This document shows positions 58,848-64,000 of a stretch of DNA of 64,000 nucleotides, one piece after another. Every line of letters starts with the position of its first letter. Position 1 is the first letter of the stretch. This DNA is from Streptomyces sp. 549 (GTDB lineage Bacteria; Actinomycetota; Actinomycetes; Streptomycetales; Streptomycetaceae): contig NZ_JASKMT010000016.1 of NCBI RefSeq assembly GCF_030124175.1, positions 62,001 to 126,000 of the forward strand, read 5' to 3'. The position numbers were made by a program, and so were the translations under genes. The notes under the pieces are model-generated. The model made no database searches. It had not been told where the DNA came from and saw nothing but the letters and a program-made list of their open reading frames with translations.

Positions 58848-60198
58848 TGCCGCTCCTGTTCGGCTTGCTTACCGCGGCGACCGTCGAGGGATCGAGGTCG
58901 AAGAGTTCCCGCAGTGCGTCGGCGTAGCCGTCGCCCCCGGGCTCCCCGGCGAGCTGCTTGACGCGCACCGTCGGGGCATGCAGCAGCTTGTCGACGACAC
59001 GCCGCACGGTCTGGGTGATCTCGGCCCGCTCCTTGGCGTCCAGGCCGGGCAGCCGCCCGTCGAGGCGGGCCATCTCGCCGGCCACGACGTCGGAGGCCAT
59101 GGTGCGCAGCGCGATCACCGTCGGAGTGATCTTCGCCGCGCGCTGGGCGGCGCCGAAGGCGGCGACCTCGTCGCCGACGATACTGCGCACGGCGTCCACG
59201 TCGGCGGCCATCGGGGCGTCGGCGGCGGCCTCGGCCAGCGACTCGATGTCGACCAGCCGGGCCCCGTCCAGGCGGTGCACGGCGGCGTCCACGTCGCGGG
59301 GCATGGCCAGGTCGAGCAGGCCCACCGGGCGCCCGGCGGCGGGCGCGCCGGCCCGGACCCGCTCGGCGACGGCCGCCTCGACGACGGCCGCGGACAGCAC
59401 CAGGCCGGTGGCACCGGTGCAGGACACCACCACGTCGGCCGTCGCCAGTTCACCGGTGACCTCGGCCATCGGGACGACCCGGGTCCGCAGGTGCGGGCCG
59501 CTCTGCTCGGCGAGGGTGCCGGCGAGCCGGCGGGCGCGCTCCAACGTCCTGTTGGCGATCACCAGTTCGGTGACACCGGCCCGGGCGAGTGTCGTCGCCG
59601 CCAGCGAGGACATCGATCCGGCGCCGATCACCAGGGCGCGCTTGCCCCGGCTCCAGTCGGTGACCTCGGTGCCGTCCGCGAGCTGTTCGAGTCCGAAGGT
59701 GACCAGCGACTGGCCGGCCTTGTCGATCCCGGTCTCGCTGTGGGCCCGCTTGCCGACCCGCAGCGCCTGCTGGAAGAGGTCGTTCAGCAGCCGGCCCGCG
59801 CTGTGCTGCTCCTGCGCGACGGCCAGCGCGTCCTTGATCTGGCCGAGGATCTGGCCCTCGCCGACCACCATCGAGTCCAGGCCGCAGGCCACCGAGAAGA
59901 GGTGGTGGACGGCCCGGTCCTCGTAGTGCACGTACAGGTAGGGGGTGAGCTCCTCCAGGCCGACGCCGCTGTGGTGCGCTAGCAGGGTGGACAGCTCGGC
60001 GACACCGGCGTGGAACTTGTCGACGTCGGCGTACAGCTCGATGCGGTTGCAGGTGGAGAGCACCGCCGCCTCGGTGGCGGGTTCGGCGCCCACGACGTCC
60101 TGGAGCAGCCGGCCGCGCAGCCCGGGGGGCAGTGCGGCGCGCTCCAGCACGCTGACCGGCGCGCTGCGGTGGCTCAGTCCGACGACGAGGAGGCTCAT
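58834..60198 (-). CDS. hemA: glutamyl-tRNA reductase
   Basis: 454 residues. Active-site Cys50 is in LSTCNRIELYADV; the NADPH domain motif is LVIGAGSMSSLAATTLARAG; the C-terminal dimerisation helix starts near VVAGEMARLDGRLPGLDAKE. It reduces glutamyl-tRNA to glutamate-1-semialdehyde, which HemL (24532-25851) converts to ALA. ATG overlaps the rex stop (ATGA). This pairing places ALA synthesis under Rex control. Confidence 0.96.
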   Translation of the reverse strand: MSLLVVGLSHRSAPVSVLERAALPPGLRGRLLQDVVGAEPATEAAVLSTCNRIELYADVDKFHAGVAELSTLLAHHSGVGLEELTPYLYVHYEDRAVHHLFSVACGLDSMVVGEGQILGQIKDALAVAQEQHSAGRLLNDLFQQALRVGKRAHSETGIDKAGQSLVTFGLEQLADGTEVTDWSRGKRALVIGAGSMSSLAATTLARAGVTELVIANRTLERARRLAGTLAEQSGPHLRTRVVPMAEVTGELATADVVVSCTGATGLVLSAAVVEAAVAERVRAGAPAAGRPVGLLDLAMPRDVDAAVHRLDGARLVDIESLAEAAADAPMAADVDAVRSIVGDEVAAFGAAQRAAKITPTVIALRTMASDVVAGEMARLDGRLPGLDAKERAEITQTVRRVVDKLLHAPTVRVKQLAGEPGGDGYADALRELFDLDPSTVAAVSKPNRSGNERD

Positions 60199-61019
60199 GC
60201 CGGCATCACGGCGGGGACGTCCCCGTCAGGTCCCGACTCGGGCCCGGATGTGGTGGGACCGTCCTCGCGGGTGGCGGCCGTCGAGGCGCGGCGGCGGGTG
60301 ACGGTGGCCGCCGGGGGCGCCACGGGCCCGCCGGTCTCCTCCTCCAGCAGTGCCTCCTCGCCGGCCTTGCGCTGCTCGTGGAAGGCGAGGATCTGCAGTT
60401 CTATGGAGAGGTCGACCTTGCGCACGTCGACGCCCTCGGGCACGGACAGCACCGTGGGCGCGAAGTTGAGGATCGAGGTGATCCCGGCGGCGACGAGCCG
60501 GTCGCAGACCTGCTGGGCCGCGCCGGCGGGGGTGGCGATCACGCCGATCGAGACCCCGTTGTCGTCGATGATCTTCTCCAGCTCGTCGGTGTGCTGGACC
60601 TCGATGCCGGCCACCGGCTTGCCGGCCATCGCCGGGTCGGCGTCGATGAGCGCGGCGACCCGGAAGCCGCGGGAGGCGAACCCGCCGTAGTTGGCGAGCG
60701 CCGCACCGAGGTTTCCGATGCCGACGATGACGACGGGCCAGTCCTGGGTCAGGCCCAGTTCGCGTGAGATCTGGTAGACGAGGTACTCCACGTCGTACCC
60801 GACGCCCCGGGTGCCGTAGGAGCCCAGGTAGGAGAAGTCCTTGCGGAGCTTGGCGGAGTTCACCCCGGCCGCGGTGGCCAGTTCCTCCGACGACACCGTG
60901 GGCACCGAGCGCTCGGAGAGCGCGGTGAGGGCCCGCAGGTACAGCGGAAGACGGGCGACGGTGGCCTCGGGAATCCCTCGGCTCCGGGTCGCCGGTCGAT
61001 GAGTTCGGCCAGTTGCCAC
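60195..61019 (-). CDS. rex: redox-sensing transcriptional repressor Rex
   Basis: About 274 residues. N-terminal winged helix: ATVARLPLYLRALTALSERS then TVSSEELATAAGVNSAKLRK DFSYLGSYGTRGVGYDV. NAD(H) Rossmann domain: WPVVIVGIGNLGAALANYGG and FRVAALIDADPAMAGKPVAG. Rex binds DNA at low NADH/NAD and releases it when NADH rises. GTG at 61019 follows AGGAG; the longer frame is not supported. A variable Thr/Pro-rich tail follows residue 230. The ROP site at 61105-61122 implies autoregulation. Confidence 0.95.
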   Translation of the reverse strand: MATGRTHRPATRSRGIPEATVARLPLYLRALTALSERSVPTVSSEELATAAGVNSAKLRKDFSYLGSYGTRGVGYDVEYLVYQISRELGLTQDWPVVIVGIGNLGAALANYGGFASRGFRVAALIDADPAMAGKPVAGIEVQHTDELEKIIDDNGVSIGVIATPAGAAQQVCDRLVAAGITSILNFAPTVLSVPEGVDVRKVDLSIELQILAFHEQRKAGEEALLEEETGGPVAPPAATVTRRRASTAATREDGPTTSGPESGPDGDVPAVMPA

Positions 61020-61104
61020 GGTGCTCCTGCCGTTTACGCGAAGAGGTGAGCGGCCACGTGCGCCACGCACGTCCGGGCCGCCCCATCGACTCCAGGCTAT
61101 GCCT

Positions 61105-61122
61105 TTGTGAACGCGTGCACAA
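61105..61122. promoter_or_regulatory. Rex operator (ROP) upstream of rex-hem operon
   Basis: TTGTGAACGCGTGCACAA matches the Streptomyces ROP consensus (TTGTGAA-N4-TTCACAA) with one change. It lies 86 bp from the rex start. Confidence 0.9.
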
Positions 61123-61247
61123 AGATGGTGTCCGATTTGTCCGTCCGAAGTGACCGGCGCCACATACAGCGATGGGGACACGCGGCCACACTCCTCACGT
61201 ATACGCCCCCGGAGGGCAAAACGAACTTGATGGTAGTCGAGTCCCGG

Positions 61248-61484
61248 TCAAGCTCCCAGCGCGCTGCGCAGCCGCTTCGGGTCCACCCGCCAGAAGTCGT
61301 GCTGGGCGCCGTCCACGAGCACCACCGGGATCTGCTCCCAGTAGGCGTCGTGGAGGGCCGGGTCCTGGGTGATGTCCTTCTCCTCCCAGGCGTGGCCGGT
61401 CTCGGCGCAGATCTCGGCCACCGTGCGGCGGGCGTCGTCGCACAGGTGGCAGCCGGGCTTTCCGATCAGCGTGACAGTCTTCAT
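61248..61484 (-). CDS. glutaredoxin-like protein
   Basis: 78 residues. Redox motif GKPGCHLCDDAR (Cys12, Cys15), thioredoxin-fold cis-Pro in WEQIPVVLVDG. It belongs to the DUF836/glutaredoxin family that often sits beside rex in Streptomyces. Its CxxC and small size suggest thiol-disulfide exchange with mycothiol or a protein partner. It is transcribed toward rex from a start about 230 bp upstream of the rex operator. Confidence 0.9.
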   Translation of the reverse strand: MKTVTLIGKPGCHLCDDARRTVAEICAETGHAWEEKDITQDPALHDAYWEQIPVVLVDGAQHDFWRVDPKRLRSALGA

Positions 61485-61551
61485 ACGGACATTGTCCCGC
61501 TCGTCCGGGCCGCGCCATCCCCACGTAACCGGCCGGGCACGCGGGGATCGC

Positions 61552-61557
61552 TATGCT
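61552..61557 (+). promoter_or_regulatory. candidate -10 box of leaderless HAD transcript
   Basis: TATGCT ends six bases before the ATG at 61564, with no ribosome binding site, the same geometry as at 1146, 14915 and 15807. Confidence 0.5.
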
Positions 61558-61563
61558 CGCCGC

Positions 61564-62478
61564 ATGGGCTCACTGGCTTGGCTCACCCCCCGTAGGCGCT
61601 CGGCGACCGCACGCAGCGTGCTGGCAGGCGAGGCCGCCGCCGAGGCGGCCCGCAAGACCGAGGTGGAGCAGCCGGCACCGGAGGAACCCGAGTTCCCGGT
61701 GTCCGGCGACGTGCACGCGGCGGCGTTCTTCGACCTCGACAACACCGTGATGCAGGGCGCCTCCCTGTTCCACCTCGGCCGCGGCCTCTACAAACGCGAC
61801 TTCTTCCGCAAGCGCGAGCTGCTCCGCTTCGCCTGGCAGCAGACGTACTTCCGCCTCGCCGGCTCGGAGAACCCCGAGCACATGGCGGACGTGCGCAGCA
61901 GCGCGCTGTCCATCGTGCGCGGCCACAGCGTGTCCGAACTCACCGAGATCGGCGAGGACGTCTACGACGAGTACATGGCCGGGCGGATCTGGCCGGGCAC
62001 CCGCGCGCTCGCCCAGGCCCACCTGGACGCCGGGCAGAAGGTGTGGCTGGTCACCGCCGCACCCGTGGAGACGGCCACCATCATCGCCCGGCGCCTGGGC
62101 CTGACCGGCGCGTTGGGGACGGTGGCGGAGTCGGTCGACGGCGTCTACACCGGCCGCCTGGTGGGCGAGCCGCTGCACGGCCCGGCGAAGGCCGAGGCGG
62201 TCCGCGCGCTGGCCGTGGCGGAGGACCTGGACCTGGACCGCTGCGCCGCGTACAGCGACTCGGCGAACGACATCCCGATGCTGTCGCTCGTCGGATATCC
62301 GTATGCGATCAATCCTGACAGCAGACTGCGCACACACGCGCGCAAAAACGGTTGGCGGCTGCGCGACTACCGCACCGGGCGCAAGGCCGCGAAGGTGGGC
62401 ATTCCCGCCGCCGCCGGGGTCGGCGCGGTGGCCGGCGGCGCGGCGGCCGCGATGGCCCTGCATCGCCGCCGCCGCTAG
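61564..62478 (+). CDS. HAD family hydrolase (SerB-like/HAD-IB)
   Basis: About 304 residues. HAD motif I FFDLDNTVMQGASLFHLGRG (Asp-x-Asp), motif II in VWLVTAAPVETATIIA, motif III Lys in GPAKAEAVRAL, motif IV YSDSANDIPMLSLVG. The C-terminus ends in a hydrophobic helix (GVGAVAGGAAAAMALHRRRR), so it may be membrane-tethered. It belongs to the HAD-IB group found next to bldN in Streptomyces; phosphoserine-like phosphatase activity is inferred. N-terminal 50 residues are variable. Confidence 0.92.
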   Translation: MGSLAWLTPRRRSATARSVLAGEAAAEAARKTEVEQPAPEEPEFPVSGDVHAAAFFDLDNTVMQGASLFHLGRGLYKRDFFRKRELLRFAWQQTYFRLAGSENPEHMADVRSSALSIVRGHSVSELTEIGEDVYDEYMAGRIWPGTRALAQAHLDAGQKVWLVTAAPVETATIIARRLGLTGALGTVAESVDGVYTGRLVGEPLHGPAKAEAVRALAVAEDLDLDRCAAYSDSANDIPMLSLVGYPYAINPDSRLRTHARKNGWRLRDYRTGRKAAKVGIPAAAGVGAVAGGAAAAMALHRRRR

Positions 62479-62845
62479 GGCGAGCGGCCGTCCGCCGTGC
62501 CACGTGCGCGGAGCCGGCGGGACCGCGCGGGGCACGGCGAGGGCCATCGGGGGTGTCTGCCCCGACGAGGGCCGAGGCAGTCCTCCGGTAGCAGATCCGC
62601 CACAACTGCCCCCGCAGTCGGTCCGAATTCGTCCTCAAGTGATCAGAAATCATCTCGCACTTGATACCCATGTGTTCAACAACCAGTAACAGAGCAAACC
62701 GAATCGGCGATTTCGGCAACTGGGCGTAGCACGCCCTGCACGAAGCGTTATTCTCCTCAGACGCATTCCGGGTGCCTCCGCGTCCTTCACGGGACCGGCG
62801 AGCACTCGCACTGCACGTGATGAAAGCTCTGCCTCTGGGAGTCCC
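62479..62845 (+). promoter_or_regulatory. bldN upstream region
   Basis: No gene. The stretch 62620-62720 is AT-rich and should hold the bldN promoter. AGTGA-N7-TCATC at 62638-62654 resembles the BldD box (AGTgA...TCACc); BldD is the known repressor of bldN in S. coelicolor. Confidence 0.5.
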
Positions 62846-63643
62846 GTGTACCCACACGTCGGGGTTGACGCCTCGGGCCTGGCTACGCTGCGCACGACGG
62901 TCGCCGACCAGTTGCGCGCACTCGTCCACGTCCCCACCGTGTACGCCATCCCGGCTTTCGCCGCGCCCGCTCCCGTAGGCCCCGCCTACGCGCTGGCCGA
63001 CGGAGCCACCAGCGCCGCCACCCCCGCCGTGGGCAGACGAACCCGCACCGGGGCCGCAGGCACCTCCACCGCCCGCCGGCCGGCGGCCGACAGCGACAGC
63101 CGCCGCATGATGGACCTCGTCGAACGCGCACAGGACGGCGAGGCCGAAGCCTTCGGGCAGCTCTACGACCAGTACTCCGACACGGTCTACCGCTACATCT
63201 ACTACCGCGTCGGCGGCCGGGCCACCGCCGAGGACCTCACCAGTGAGACGTTCCTGCGCGCACTGCGCCGCATCGGGACGTTCACCTGGCAGGGCCGCGA
63301 CTTCGGCGCCTGGCTGGTCACCATCGCCCGCAACCTGGTCGCCGACCACTTCAAGTCCAGCCGCTTCCGGCTGGAGGTCACCACCGGCGAGATGCTCGAC
63401 GCCAACGAGGTGGCCCGCAGCCCGGAGGACTCGGTCCTGGAGCACCTGTCGAACGCGGCACTGCTCGAGGCCGTGCGCAAGCTCAACCCCCAGCAGATGG
63501 AGTGCGTGACGCTGCGCTTCCTCCAGGGGCTGTCCGTGGCCGAGACGGCACGGGTGATGGGCAAGAACGAGGGTGCCATCAAGACCCTCCAGTACCGGGC
63601 GGTCCGCACCCTCGCCCGGCTCCTCCCGGACGACGCGCGATAA
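62846..63643 (+). CDS. bldN: ECF sigma factor BldN
   Basis: 265 residues. An 86-residue N-terminal extension, rich in Ala/Pro/Thr, precedes the sigma domain and is known to be cleaved from BldN proproteins. Region 2: AFGQLYDQYSDTVYRYIYYR and AEDLTSETFLRALRRIGTFT. Region 4: LNPQQMECVTLRFLQGLSVA ETARVMGKNEGAIKTLQYRA. BldN controls aerial hyphae formation (bldM, chaplins, rodlins, rsbN). GTG start has GGGAG. Neighbours match the S. coelicolor bldN locus (rex, glutaredoxin, HAD, rsbN). Confidence 0.96.
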   Translation: MYPHVGVDASGLATLRTTVADQLRALVHVPTVYAIPAFAAPAPVGPAYALADGATSAATPAVGRRTRTGAAGTSTARRPAADSDSRRMMDLVERAQDGEAEAFGQLYDQYSDTVYRYIYYRVGGRATAEDLTSETFLRALRRIGTFTWQGRDFGAWLVTIARNLVADHFKSSRFRLEVTTGEMLDANEVARSPEDSVLEHLSNAALLEAVRKLNPQQMECVTLRFLQGLSVAETARVMGKNEGAIKTLQYRAVRTLARLLPDDAR

Positions 63644-63724
63644 CAGCAGGTAACCAGTCATGACACTCGGGTCACCGACGGGGCCGTCCCGGCGGAAACC
63701 GCCGCAGTCACATCATCGCCAGTC

Positions 63725-63753
63725 CGTAACCCGAGTGCGCTGCCGCTCGTTGT
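63725..63753 (+). promoter_or_regulatory. candidate BldN-dependent promoter of rsbN
   Basis: CGTAAC (63725-63730), a 17-bp spacer and CGTTGT (63748-63753) resemble the sigma-BldN consensus as I recall it (-35 CGTAAC, -10 CGTT). rsbN is a known BldN target, giving feedback. Confidence 0.6.
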
Positions 63754-63883
63754 GGGGTTTGCAGACTCCCAGCGGTCTCCGCCTGCCCGACTCCTGTCAC
63801 TCGTTCGGGCGTAAGCACGGGGAACGTGCAACCTTCCATATGGGGCCGGGAGTCAACCGTGCTGACGAGAGGAGGTGCCGCCC

Positions 63884-64000
63884 GTGATCGGATCCGTGTC
63901 ATCGAGTCGACGGGCCAACGCCTTCGCCCAGGCCCTGGATGAGCGCGACACCGGGGGCGCAGGTGTCCGGAGCGAGGACAGTGCCACCGGCGTCCCCGCC
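63884..64000 (+). CDS. rsbN: anti-sigma factor RsbN (5' part only)
   Basis: The first 39 residues (MIGSVSSSRRANAFAQALDE RDTGGAGVRSEDSATG...) are present; the gene leaves the window. RsbN is the membrane anti-sigma factor of BldN and is encoded directly downstream of bldN. The identification rests on position, the GTG start with a strong AGGAGGTG site and the typical Ser/Arg-rich N-terminus. Its transmembrane and extracytoplasmic parts are outside the window. Confidence 0.85.
   Translation, partial: MIGSVSSSRRANAFAQALDERDTGGAGVRSEDSATGVPA

Noticed and set aside
56284..59982. 1232-codon open frame antisense to hemD-hemC-hemA
   Set aside because: A GC-bias artefact opposite three well-conserved haem genes; no domain in its translation.

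Overview
The window is high-GC actinobacterial DNA and almost certainly from a Streptomyces chromosome. It carries bldN with the start of its anti-sigma gene rsbN, a rex-hemA-hemC-hemD-hemB operon with a Rex operator, late futalosine-type menaquinone genes (UbiX, UbiA/MqnP, UbiD), WhiJ-like/DUF397/ATPase regulators, DUF3558 lipoproteins and a system II cytochrome c maturation operon. I saw no rRNA, tRNA, CRISPR array, transposase or integrase.

Layout. 1-13.2 kb: a partial Lrp/AsnC regulator and UbiX, then a lipoprotein, a rhomboid protease and an accessory stretch (WhiJ-like locus, three small unknown genes, a lower-GC NmrA/TetR pair beside a broken F420-type oxidoreductase, a MarR gene, a BBE-type flavoenzyme), then mqnP and ubiD. 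UbiX makes the prenyl-FMN that UbiD needs, so the accessory block splits one pathway. 13.4-19.2 kb: a mix of small metabolic and secreted proteins, including a two-repeat tectonin protein. 19.3-25.9 kb: one minus-strand operon, hemL - histidine phosphatase - resA - ccdA - resB - ccsB, linking haem synthesis to cytochrome c assembly and closed by a 19-bp hairpin.

26-31 kb: a secreted DUF3494 (ice-binding-like) protein with Thr-Thr-Asn-Gly and His-rich repeats, followed by a DUF5819 (SdpA-like) protein and an HTTM (SdpB / gamma-carboxylase-like) membrane protein. This is the best candidate for an undescribed system. 31-44 kb: cell envelope and accessory genes (LCP ligase, TerB, Spo0M, two CNNM/CorC transporters behind a proline-rich leader ORF, a TetR/monooxygenase pair, a Choice-of-anchor-A/SpaA surface protein, a secreted exonuclease-fold protein with a possible jacalin-like tail, an ATPase). 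44-49.5 kb: SDR, RtcB, two DUF3558 lipoproteins and a DUF2637 membrane protein. 49.5-54.9 kb: divergent class I LysRS and ArgRS, then a cytokinin-dehydrogenase-like flavoprotein. 55-64 kb: the Rex-haem operon, a glutaredoxin-like protein, a HAD phosphatase, bldN and the start of rsbN.

Most haem genes and the cytochrome c assembly genes lie in two minus-strand operons about 30 kb apart. Menaquinone, haem, cytochrome c and redox sensing are thus clustered within 64 kb. From memory of S. coelicolor locus numbers, the left and right parts of the window lie on opposite sides of oriC in that species, which suggests a rearrangement junction near 43-49 kb.
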